Positions 33,001-39,648 of a stretch of DNA of 64,000 nt are shown piece by piece. The first letter of the stretch is position 1. Each line of letters starts with the position of its first letter. Position numbers and translations under genes: made by a program. Source of the stretch: JACJYC01 sp964558465 (lineage in GTDB: Bacteria > Bacteroidota > Bacteroidia > Chitinophagales > Saprospiraceae); the NCBI GenBank assembly GCA_964558465.1, contig CAZLEF010000010.1, positions 1 to 64,000 of the forward strand, written 5' to 3'. Below the pieces are notes generated by a model. It did no database searches, had not been told where the DNA came from, and saw nothing but the letters and a program-made list of their open reading frames with translations.

Positions 33001-33546
33001 ATCGCCCAGTTGTCCGCCGTAAGAGAGTGTACCCAGGTTGACCGCCTGGCAGGGCAGGTCGTTACCTGCAATATGGGTGTCCAGAAAAATCGTGAAAGTC
33101 GCCGAACCGCCCGAACTCAGGTTGCCGGCAAGGCTTAGAGTATGGACGGTGCTGTCGCCAAGGGCCGGCAAGGCAAAATCCTGGCAGATGCTTTCTTCGC
33201 ATTCCGGGACAATATCGCAGGTGATATCGGGAAGAATGCCATCGTTTTCGAAGGCTCTGAAACAAACGTTGACCGTTGCGGGAAGGTCAGCGGGGCAAAC
33301 ATAATTTTCCTCGTATTGAAGGAAAGGCGGGTTCTCGAAACACAGGCCGTTGAGCGGATAATTGATCCAGGGTTCACCTTGTACGGCGAGGCTCCACATG
33401 GGGTCGGGGTTGCCGATGAAATCGCCGCAGGTAGTAGTGGAAGAACCGTTGTCGACCCGAAGACGAAGCGTTATTTGGGAATAGGAAGGCGAAACATTTG
33501 CCATGAAAAGGGCAAAAAGGCCTGAAGTAAAAAAGTATTTTTTCAT
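30064..33546 (-). CDS. Giant secreted SprB-repeat protein with gliding-motility C-terminal domain
   Basis: An exported protein of 1160 residues with a signal peptide ending near SYSQ (residue 24). Residues 25-470 contain two related domains of the GDLRCQFEDLGQIPAGGSVS type. From about 500 to 980 are five or more SprB-like repeats, each with a segment such as VTGGTGAYDLQWSNGAS followed by YGLTVTDENGC. The C-terminal 90 residues are a CHU_C / type B type IX secretion domain (IFIPNAFSPDGDGANDRF ... YVWFAEIEFLDG). SprB-type proteins act as cell-surface adhesins moved by the gliding motor. A minus-strand TAAATTTG at 33670-33677 may be its promoter. Confidence 0.93.
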   Translation of the reverse strand: MKKYFFTSGLFALFMANVSPSYSQITLRLRVDNGSSTTTCGDFIGNPDPMWSLAVQGEPWINYPLNGLCFENPPFLQYEENYVCPADLPATVNVCFRAFENDGILPDITCDIVPECEESICQDFALPALGDSTVHTLSLAGNLSSGGSATFTIFLDTHIAGNDLPCQAVNLGTLSYGGQLGDTLTTLFDNSCATNTNEPDPLASGSFFNDAGVWFSFNTGPDPSAMILVDVVGDPLNTGDEFDTQIAAYRSGDNTCNGAFTLIQGVSQANSYDGKLSLRCLPANTTVFILVDGGSDGVQSTRGPFGIQIRDIGVIEGGDLRCQFEDLGQIPAGGSVSLDGWRSNFCATTTQDPFVSAFVSQHSVWFSFITPPTGHVIIEGISDTLIQPIGVQLALYRSFNGTCTGGFAHIDSQYEEDELNETMEVTCLFPNTRYFLLVDGSGDAARGLFTLTISDGGDITPVTVIDTVLCAGQSIKVGPNTYSTTGNHADTLQLFAGCDSIVLSNIVVLPPLNATIDLVSPALAQGAANGIAIVEVTGGAGNYTYTWCNGESAPQASSLVGGQPCCVTVTDANGCEITRCIEVEYVRQIVPDLTSDTLACYGDNNGVISFSMTNGFPPYTYSWQNTANSLNGSGQLGAIGETANISGLPAGDYAFRIADLYDDTLFTVRVIEPAELVIELEELRDVTCFAGCDGSIAVTVTGGTGAYDLQWSNGASGVTTLDQLCAGGQAGYGLTVTDENGCQATLAVNINEPPQFLATGVELQSVSCFQGNDGAATVETQNGTAVSYLWNNNQQAPVISNLNAGFYSVTVADAKGCEATAIVQVTQPAAPLAVSISSGKPISCPGDTDGILTANVTGPYQSLTYQWSNGTAGASAMGLGAGQYTLIVANEKGCTAEGAYELTEPPVITAQLASKNITCLDPPNGGLIQAVMVEGGTPGYQYSLDGILFQDSPAFNGLRAGNYEIIVRDRAGCEEGFAASVAGPPVLEAFLGTDTVIHLGDIIRLHAQANSETVTYTWSHTDTLTTAEARVQPLETTIFKVEVFDSVSLCRTEAAIAVGVDRNRRIFIPNAFSPDGDGANDRFTIFSDGAVSKINRMRIFSRSGAMVYETRDFMPNNPESGWDGMLNGQVLNAGVYVWFAEIEFLDGRAEVFKGEVVLVR

Positions 33547-33716
33547 GCGAAATTTGTGAATTCAACCAAATCGGGTGTTTGGCATTCCAGCAGGCAACAC
33601 ATAGAGGTAACCGGGGATTGATCCCCAAAAGAAGTGATCCGGAAGATAGTCGTTGCTAAAAAGGCGAAACAAATTTAAGGGGATTTTGGAAAGAAAGCAA
33701 ATTTTTAACGAAGGTG

Positions 33717-34658
33717 TCAAATTTCATCATTTTTATCGGCTGCGCGAAAGCCTTTTGAGTCATGGCTCGACTGGCAGTTGCAGTATTCTTCTCCAAAGGG
33801 ACAGGATTCCGGACGGCCTTTGCAGAAGGTGAACGGCTGTTTTTTGGTGGAGGCCGGCCGAACCTGGTGATCCCAGAACCGGATCAGCGTTTCGTATTGA
33901 AGCTCGACGGGGATATTTTCCGGGAACGAAGGGAAGATGCCGTATGCCGCCCAGAGCCGGATCATGACTTTTACCATTCGCTGCCGGTCCAGGAGTGAAA
34001 GGTCCTGAACGGGTGGAAGTTCATCCCGGTCGATCCCAAACCAGTATCCAAGGCTTTGTTTTTTTAAAGGTTTGACAAATTCCCACAAAACATCGTCGTT
34101 GGTGATCCGGGCAATAATCGAATGTTCCATTTTATGGATCAATTGCTCAAGGCGGCGGGAGGCAGCGGGTTGACTTTTTCGAAAGGCAGATGAGATATCG
34201 GCCGTAATCAGGGGGCCTTTTTCGGGTTCGAAAGCGGTCCGGCAATTGCATTGGTCTGCCTTAAAGGGGCAATTTTCGGGGTTGTAATCACAAAATTCAA
34301 CATGGTAGAAACCAAATTCCATGACCGGTGTTTCCCGGTCGAGTGCGGCAACCATGAGTTCATACTGTTTGGCAAGCGGCAGGTTCCGGGGGAATTCCGG
34401 GATAAAATGGAATTTTTGCCAGAGTTGTTCAAGTGCGGAAACGAGTTGACCAAGTTCATCCTCCGACCATACATTGGCGGGCGGAAAGTCCTCTTTTACC
34501 ATTCCAAATTGTTCGCTCATGGAATCTAACGGGCCACCTGCCAGCCAGGCTTCTACACCGGGAGGTAATATGTCCTCGTCTTTTCTTGGCAGCTTTGGTT
34601 CGCGGCGCTCGGAGGCTTCCTGAATGTCTCGCAGCAAATGCGGGAAATAAGGATGCAT
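33717..34658 (-). CDS. Unknown protein with duplicated four-cysteine cluster
   Basis: A 313-residue cytoplasmic protein that I cannot assign to a known family. It consists of two homologous halves. Each has an LW-x-FxFIPEFPxNxP-type segment (79-95 and 235-251), a QYE(L/T) helix (98-101 and 254-257) and then a cluster with identical spacing C-x6-C-P-F-x4-C-x-C. The cysteines are 123, 130, 137, 139 and 279, 286, 293, 295. Four closely spaced cysteines per half suggest zinc or iron-sulfur binding. It lies alone between the gliding-type protein and radC, on the same strand. Confidence 0.75.
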   Translation of the reverse strand: MHPYFPHLLRDIQEASERREPKLPRKDEDILPPGVEAWLAGGPLDSMSEQFGMVKEDFPPANVWSEDELGQLVSALEQLWQKFHFIPEFPRNLPLAKQYELMVAALDRETPVMEFGFYHVEFCDYNPENCPFKADQCNCRTAFEPEKGPLITADISSAFRKSQPAASRRLEQLIHKMEHSIIARITNDDVLWEFVKPLKKQSLGYWFGIDRDELPPVQDLSLLDRQRMVKVMIRLWAAYGIFPSFPENIPVELQYETLIRFWDHQVRPASTKKQPFTFCKGRPESCPFGEEYCNCQSSHDSKGFRAADKNDEI

Positions 34659-34805
34659 GCCTGGTAACGGCTTTTATTCAAGCTAAGTTACTAAATTATT
34701 GGGAATAATATATCCGCCAACGCCTTAAATAAATTTTTTTTTTGAAGAATATGATCAAATGGGTTGCAAAAGCCGTTAGAAACCGGATCCGGAAATGACC
34801 CGGGA

Positions 34806-35576
34806 TTACAACAATTCATGATCGGCAAAGCTGAAATAGCCGGCATCAGAGATGATTAAATGGTCAAGCACGCTGATGTCCAGCAATTTTCCGGCAGCGG
34901 CGAGTTTTTGGGTCAGTTCAATGTCCTGCGAACTCGGGTCAAGGCTTCCGGAGGGGTGGTTATGGCAAAGGATCAGGTTGGAGGCCTGGTGTTCGAGCGC
35001 TTTTTTAAAAACGATTTTGGCGTCTACAACCGTCCCGTGAACGCCGCCGGTACTGACCTGGTCTTTCCCGATGATCCGGTTGCCCCGGTTGAGCAGCAGG
35101 ATCCAGAATTCCTCGTGCGGCAGGTCCATCAGGATCGGCGCAAGGGCGTTGTACGCATCTTCGCTTGACCGGACGACGGCTTTTTCACGGCTTTGCGGCG
35201 TTTGGCGCCGCCGGCCCAACTCCAGGGCAGCTGTAATGGCGACGGCTTTTGCCTGGCCAATGCCTTTGAGCCCGGTGAGTTCTTTGACAGACCGGCGGCT
35301 CAACTCCTGAAGGTCATTGCCTGCGGTGTTCAGCAGGCGTTGGGCGAGCCCGAGTGCAGTTTCGTTGCGGGTGCCGGAGCCGAGCAGAATAGCGAGCAAT
35401 TCGGCATCGCTCAGGTGGCGGCGGCCTTTGAGCAGCAGTTTTTCGCGGGGCCGGTCTTCTTCAGCCCAGGATTTAAGGGGTAATGGGCCGGGAACGGAAA
35501 GTTGTAAAGAAAAGGGTTTGGAACGGGCTTGAATCGAATCGGGAACTTTTTCAGAAAATAAGTGCGTTTTTTCCAT
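34806..35576 (-). CDS. radC: RadC / JAMM-fold protein
   Basis: A 256-residue RadC-family protein. A helix-hairpin-helix segment is at residues 100-111 (LTGLKGIGQAKA). The JAMM metal site is complete: His205 and His207 in CHNHPSGS and Asp218 in SSQD. The DNA-repair role once assigned is disputed, and metallo-isopeptidase-like activity is only predicted. Family genes often occur on mobile DNA, but here the gene is alone next to rnpA on the opposite strand. ATG 35576 is used, with a 22-residue extension before the usual PLPLKSWAEEDRPREK start. Confidence 0.92.
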   Translation of the reverse strand: MEKTHLFSEKVPDSIQARSKPFSLQLSVPGPLPLKSWAEEDRPREKLLLKGRRHLSDAELLAILLGSGTRNETALGLAQRLLNTAGNDLQELSRRSVKELTGLKGIGQAKAVAITAALELGRRRQTPQSREKAVVRSSEDAYNALAPILMDLPHEEFWILLLNRGNRIIGKDQVSTGGVHGTVVDAKIVFKKALEHQASNLILCHNHPSGSLDPSSQDIELTQKLAAAGKLLDISVLDHLIISDAGYFSFADHELL

Positions 35577-35675
35577 CTTTGCAGGGTTTTACGATGTGAG
35601 AGAATCGCGGATTTTGTTTCTTCAACGCAATTTACGGCAGTTTTTATTGAACAACAATAATTTTTACATTTTTTT

Positions 35676-36074
35676 TTGAAAAACTTTTCGTTTAAAAAAG
35701 AAGAACGGCTGAAAAGCCGGAAAGTGATCGGGCGAATGTTCAGGGAAGGCCGGTCATTCAGTCAGTATCCTTTGCGGCTGGTATGGCTGCCGCTGCCGGA
35801 AAAAACCGGAGATTACCCTGTGCAGGTGGTGGTAAGCGTGCCCAAAAAACGATTTAAACATGCCGTAGACCGCAACCGGATTCGCCGGCAGATCAAGGAG
35901 GCTTACCGGTTGAATAAAGACCGGATCTACCGCCGCCTGGAGGGCGATACCCGGCAATATGCTTTTATGATCCTTTATACCGGCCAGGAAGCATTACCTT
36001 ACGGGGTAATCGGGCAGGCCATGCGGCAGATGACCGGGCGGTTTTTAAAAATTGCCGGCGACACAACCTTTTGA
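35676..36074 (+). CDS. rnpA: Ribonuclease P protein component RnpA
   Basis: Basic protein subunit of RNase P, which helps the RNA subunit cut tRNA 5-prime leaders. The 132 residues include the signature KRFKHAVDRNRIRRQIKEAYR (read here in two parts: KRFKHAVDRN and RIRRQIKEAYR). The only plausible start is TTG 35676; no ATG lies near, and the conserved N-terminus FSFKKEERLKSRK follows at once. rpmH, usually upstream of rnpA in other phyla, is not adjacent. The RNA subunit gene was not seen in the window. Confidence 0.93.
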   Translation: MKNFSFKKEERLKSRKVIGRMFREGRSFSQYPLRLVWLPLPEKTGDYPVQVVVSVPKKRFKHAVDRNRIRRQIKEAYRLNKDRIYRRLEGDTRQYAFMILYTGQEALPYGVIGQAMRQMTGRFLKIAGDTTF

Positions 36075-36116
36075 GGCCGTTTTTTCTCTTTATTCTGAAA
36101 AAAAATGATCCGGAAT

Positions 36117-36614
36117 ATGGACTATAAAAATATGCTGGTTGCAATTTTAACCCTGGCTTTTGCGAATAGTCTGAATGGCCAGCAAATGTTGTCGCTGGAA
36201 AAATACGGGAAGGCAAAAACCAAAAAGATCTTTTCCGGAGAATCCATTTCCTACCAGGCCAAAAACCAGGATGGCTGGTACGACGCCGTCATCGAGGGTT
36301 TTCGAATGGACCAGAATACCATTGTTTTGAGCGACCGTTACGTCAACGTAAATGATATTACAGCGCTGCGTTACCCGCGCGGATGGCCGAAAGCGGCCAG
36401 TCTTTCCTTGTATACATTTGGCGTCAGTTGGTCGGGCCTGGCCCTCGTGGGCACCCTTACCGACGGCGACCCCAATACGAATTACCGCTGGAGCGACGCT
36501 GTTGTTTCAGGAACTTCCCTTGCGCTTGGTTTTGCCTTTTCCCGGATCGGCCCTTTCCGGAAAATCCGGATCGGCGACCGGCGGCGCCTGCGGTTGGTGG
36601 ATGTTTCTTTTTGA
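36117..36614 (+). CDS. Exported protein of unknown function
   Basis: A 165-residue protein (from ATG 36117; ATG 36105 is also possible). It has an N-terminal signal peptide, NMLVAILTLAFANSLNGQ. The mature part carries QDGWYDAVIEGFRMDQNTIVLSDRY-type beta strands, a glycine-rich hydrophobic stretch (about 100-145) and a basic C-terminus RIGDRRRLRLVD. It may be a small envelope protein. I do not recognise the family. It starts 42 bp after rnpA and may share its transcript. Confidence 0.65.
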   Translation: MDYKNMLVAILTLAFANSLNGQQMLSLEKYGKAKTKKIFSGESISYQAKNQDGWYDAVIEGFRMDQNTIVLSDRYVNVNDITALRYPRGWPKAASLSLYTFGVSWSGLALVGTLTDGDPNTNYRWSDAVVSGTSLALGFAFSRIGPFRKIRIGDRRRLRLVDVSF

Positions 36615-36735
36615 GTCCTGCAGTCCTGCAGTCCGTCAGTAATCCCTCCGCCCATTGTTCGCACCTCACGCCGGCGGCCACGCCATAAGCGAGGCTCCCC
36701 CAGTCCCCCAGTCACCAAGTCACCAAGTCACCAGA
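36615..36735. repeat. Simple repeat words between convergent genes
   Basis: GTCCTGCA words (36615-36640) and CCCAGT/CACCAAGT words (about 36695-36745) fill the stretch between the exported protein and ubiX stops. The second group partly matches the complement of a tract further left. It is the counterpart of the arrays at other convergent junctions. Confidence 0.6.
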
Positions 36736-37302
36736 TCACCCAGATCCCCACCGGAATGTATCCACAGGCAGCCCGGCAAGGTCCAGCACCCTGTCTACTA
36801 CGGTTGCGGCCAGAGCCTCCATCGTCGCAGGCCGGCTGTAAAAAGAAGGGACGGCAGGGCAGATGATGCCGCCGGCTTCCGCGATCGTCTTCAGGTTGTT
36901 CAGATGGATAACGCTCAAAGGGGTTTCCCTGGGTACCAGAATGAGTTTGCGCCGTTCTTTGAGCATGACGTCGGCGGCTCTGGTACTCAGGTCGTCGCTG
37001 ATGCCGTTGGCGATCCTTCCCACCAGCCCCATCGAACATGGGCATATGATCATCGTATCGTACCGGGCAGAACCGGAGGCAAAAGGCGCCATAAAGTCAT
37101 TTTTGGCATAAAAAGGGAAGGGGTAGTCTTTGTAAGATTCGTCGCCGAGTTCGAATTGCCAGTTGAACCGGGCATTGTCGCTCATCACAACCCCTACTGC
37201 GGCGAGTTGTTGGCGGATCGCCTGGAGTTTATCCAGCAGGATCTTGGCGTAAATGGCCCCGCTGGAGCCGCCGATGGCGATAACGATCTTGCGATTTTCC
37301 AT
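36736..37302 (-). CDS. ubiX: Flavin prenyltransferase UbiX
   Basis: Makes prenylated FMN, the cofactor of UbiD-type decarboxylases, from dimethylallyl phosphate and FMN. From ATG 37302 the protein has 188 residues. It starts KIVIAIGGSSGAIYAK (flavin-binding loop) and includes MIICPCSMGLVGRIANGISDDLSTRAADV and LVPRETPLSVIHLNN, all hallmark stretches (each quoted in part). No ubiD lies in the window, so its partner decarboxylase is elsewhere. Bacteroidota make menaquinone, so the physiological UbiD substrate is uncertain. Confidence 0.94.
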   Translation of the reverse strand: MENRKIVIAIGGSSGAIYAKILLDKLQAIRQQLAAVGVVMSDNARFNWQFELGDESYKDYPFPFYAKNDFMAPFASGSARYDTMIICPCSMGLVGRIANGISDDLSTRAADVMLKERRKLILVPRETPLSVIHLNNLKTIAEAGGIICPAVPSFYSRPATMEALAATVVDRVLDLAGLPVDTFRWGSG

Positions 37303-37365
37303 CCGAATGATTTCTGATTGCTGTTTTTTGATGTCCGTTGCAATACAATGGCGCACCCAAAACGT

Positions 37366-37373
37366 TAAATTTG
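37366..37373 (+). promoter_or_regulatory. -7 element of the thioredoxin-like gene
   Basis: TAAATTTG lies 85 bp before the ATG at 37458 in the divergent space after the ubiX start. Confidence 0.45.
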
Positions 37374-37457
37374 TCTTAACTCAAATTGAAGAATGACCAT
37401 AAAACCCGGATTTGGGTTAATTTTGATTCCCGATCGACTATTCTAAAATCAACGAAC

Positions 37458-38000
37458 ATGAAAAAAGTTTATTTGGGCCTGGCTTTGGGTGTATCCGCTT
37501 TTATGGTTTGGGCTTTTGTTAACCCGCAAGTAAATACCGCGACCGCCGAAACGCCGATCAAATGGTATTCCTTTGAGGAGGCTGTGGCATTAAGCGCTAA
37601 AAATCCGAAAAAACTCTTTATCGATGTGTATACCGACTGGTGCGGCTGGTGTAAAAGAATGGACCAATCCACCTTCACCGACCCGCAGGTTGCAGAATTT
37701 ATGAATAAACATTTCTACGCCGTCAAATTCAACGCGGAGCAAAAAGAACCGGTCAGTTTTAAGGGGCATGAATTGAAATACATGCCCAATGCCGGCCGCC
37801 GCGGGGTTCACGAACTGGCATACGCATTACTGGATGGACGCCTGGGATATCCCTCCTTCGTATACCTCGACGAAAGCCAGGACCGCATTTCCATCTCCCC
37901 GGGTTTCAAAAACGGCGACGTGATGCTCAAGGAATTGAAATACATCGCAGAGGGGCATTTCAAAACCAAAACCTGGGAGCAGTTTAATAGTTCCAAATAG
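37458..38000 (+). CDS. Exported thioredoxin-fold protein (thioredoxin_7/DUF255 type)
   Basis: A 180-residue protein with an N-terminal signal or anchor helix (residues 4-21). A thioredoxin fold follows with redox motif Cys62-Gly-Trp-Cys65 in DVYTDWCGWCKRMD. The context TFTDPQVAEFMNKHFYAVKFNAE is that of thioredoxin_7 proteins. A cis-proline comes late in LGYPSFVYLDE. It should act in the periplasm as a thiol reductase or oxidase. The start 37458 is chosen over an upstream frame start (37386), because it begins at the signal peptide. It converges on the outer-membrane protein gene. Confidence 0.88.
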   Translation: MKKVYLGLALGVSAFMVWAFVNPQVNTATAETPIKWYSFEEAVALSAKNPKKLFIDVYTDWCGWCKRMDQSTFTDPQVAEFMNKHFYAVKFNAEQKEPVSFKGHELKYMPNAGRRGVHELAYALLDGRLGYPSFVYLDESQDRISISPGFKNGDVMLKELKYIAEGHFKTKTWEQFNSSK

Positions 38001-38094
38001 GCAGTCTGCAGTTCTCAGTCCACAGTCTTCAGTTGGCAGTTGGCAGACTGAAGACTGCCAACTGAAGACTGCCAACTGCCAACTGCCAACTCAA
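38001..38094. repeat. CAGTTGGCAGT-word hairpin between convergent genes
   Basis: Words CAGTCTTCAGTTGGCAGTTGGCAG on the left face CTGCCAACTGAAGACTGCCAACTG on the right, giving long complementary arms. The word is shared with the stem-loop at 20504-20553. It fills the space between the thioredoxin-like and outer-membrane protein stops. Confidence 0.8.
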
Positions 38095-38095
38095 C

Positions 38096-38839
38096 TTATC
38101 GGTCATAATAATCCTCCTGATCCACGGTGCTCAGGTCGAAGGTCACGCCGATCTGCGGCAATAACAAAGTGGTAGGGGAGGAGGTTTCTTCAAAGGCATC
38201 CAAAGGGTCGTCGAACGGGCCGTTGGCATTTTCCCGCCTCACCAGATAATTGGCATTGGCGCCGGGCAGGTAAGCGCAGCGCAAGTCGATCGTAATGGAT
38301 TTATTCCTGAACACAGACAGTTGAATGCCTGCTGCGCCGCCGTAGCTGAACGCCCAGTCCTTCTGGTCGGTATCCCCATTGGTGGTATCGGTATCTTCCT
38401 CCTCCAGGACAGTCCGGGTGTACAGGTGTTTGAAGCCGATCATGCCGTCAAAATAAGGTTTGACCGGAAAATTAACCTCGGGTTGGACGCGGAAGACGGC
38501 GTGCCCCAGGAAGATATTGTTCCGGGTAGAGAGTTTATAGTCGTTCAGAAAACCACCGACATTGACGGAATACCGGATACTTTCGCTGTCGTAGGTGATA
38601 CCCGACAGTTCGAGGCCTGCAAAAACCGGCAAACGCTTGAGCTGGAGCAGAAACATTCCACCTCCGCCGAAACCGTTGCGGTCGAGATTCTCGCGGAAAG
38701 CTTCTACCGGAACGCCGAGCTGAAGGTTGCCGTTGAGAAAAAGATGCCAGGCAGGCGTGTTTTCTTCACCCTCTTCCTGGGCTTGAAGGGCGCCAATCAA
38801 TACAAACTGGACCAAAATGGCCGTCAACCAGCTTTTCAT
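38096..38839 (-). CDS. Outer-membrane beta-barrel protein
   Basis: A 247-residue exported protein with signal peptide ending at LQAQ. Alternating hydrophobic strands such as WHLFLNGNLQLGV, RLPVFAGLELSGITY, FLGHAVFRVQPEV and ITIDLRCAYLP suggest a small barrel of the PorT/OmpW type. The protein ends EDYYDR rather than with the aromatic residue preferred by barrel assembly, so membership is inferred. A promoter box TATATTTG (minus, 38859-38866) lies 20 bp before the ATG. Function is unknown. Confidence 0.7.
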   Translation of the reverse strand: MKSWLTAILVQFVLIGALQAQEEGEENTPAWHLFLNGNLQLGVPVEAFRENLDRNGFGGGGMFLLQLKRLPVFAGLELSGITYDSESIRYSVNVGGFLNDYKLSTRNNIFLGHAVFRVQPEVNFPVKPYFDGMIGFKHLYTRTVLEEEDTDTTNGDTDQKDWAFSYGGAAGIQLSVFRNKSITIDLRCAYLPGANANYLVRRENANGPFDDPLDAFEETSSPTTLLLPQIGVTFDLSTVDQEDYYDR

Positions 38840-38858
38840 ATGTCAAATTGTTTTTTGA

Positions 38859-38866
38859 CAAATATA
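38859..38866 (-). promoter_or_regulatory. -7 element of the outer-membrane protein gene
   Basis: TATATTTG on the minus strand lies 20 bp from the start codon at 38839. Confidence 0.5.
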
Positions 38867-38919
38867 AAGCTTTTCCCTCCCCTCAGGCGTTAAGGGTTGG
38901 TTAAATAGATATCCGGCAA

Positions 38920-39339
38920 TCAGACATCCAGCCTGAGCGCCGCTTCCAGCGTGATATCAGCCGTCAGCGATTTGGAGATCGGGCAATTTTCCTTGGCATC
39001 GGCTGCGCAAGCCTGGAATTCTTCGGCTGAGATCCCGGGCACGGACGCCTTCAGCGCCAGATGCGAATGCCGGATTGCGCCGTCTTCGAGGGAAACGGTG
39101 CATTCCACCTCCAGGCTCTCGGGTACAAAACCGGCTGCGCCCAGTACAAAGGAAAGTTTCATGGCGAAACAGCCGGCGTGGGCGGCCGCTATCAATTCTT
39201 CGGGATTGGTGCCGATACCTTCTTCAAAACGGGATTTGTAAGAATATTGCGTATTGCTGAGTACTGAGCTTTGGGTAGAAACCACGCCGCTGCCTTCTTT
39301 TCCGCTGCCGTTCCATACGGCGGTTGCTTTTCTTTTCAT
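38920..39339 (-). CDS. OsmC-family organic hydroperoxide reductase
   Basis: A 139-residue thiol peroxidase of the OsmC group, which reduces organic hydroperoxides with two cysteines. Cys57 in AAAHAGCFAM and Cys119 in KENCPISKS are both present, and the N-terminal strand KATAVWNGSGKEG is typical. The length fits a full OsmC monomer; the enzyme works as an intertwined homodimer in the cytoplasm. The electron donor (lipoylated proteins in some species) is unknown here. It stands alone. Confidence 0.93.
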   Translation of the reverse strand: MKRKATAVWNGSGKEGSGVVSTQSSVLSNTQYSYKSRFEEGIGTNPEELIAAAHAGCFAMKLSFVLGAAGFVPESLEVECTVSLEDGAIRHSHLALKASVPGISAEEFQACAADAKENCPISKSLTADITLEAALRLDV

Positions 39340-39612
39340 GATGGGTGTTCTGTTGGTTGGAAATGACCTATATCGGAGGCAAAATAAAAGGATTTTGGAG
39401 AACTCCCGGCAAAACTCATCGGTTTTTTATTTCGAGAATCAGACAAATCAATCAGTAGTTTTGCGATCTTCGCTTTGAACAAATTGAATCCCGCCGACCG
39501 GAAAAAATGGGCAAAAATCGTGCTGTGGCTCTTTGGCGCTTTCCGGTTTTTTCTTGCAAAAAGGAATGGTGAAATTTAGCGGCCTACCGGTTTTAACAAA
39601 AACGATGAGGCC

Positions 39613-39634
39613 CCTTCGACTCCGCTCAGGCGCC
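39613..39634. repeat. 22-bp dispersed repeat
   Basis: CCTTCGACTCCGCTCAGGCG with two further bases CC is identical to 58093-58114. It lies after the S15 peptidase stop together with CCACCGTC words. The remainder of 39340-39648 shows no gene. Confidence 0.75.
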
Positions 39635-39648
39635 AAACCGTCCACCGT

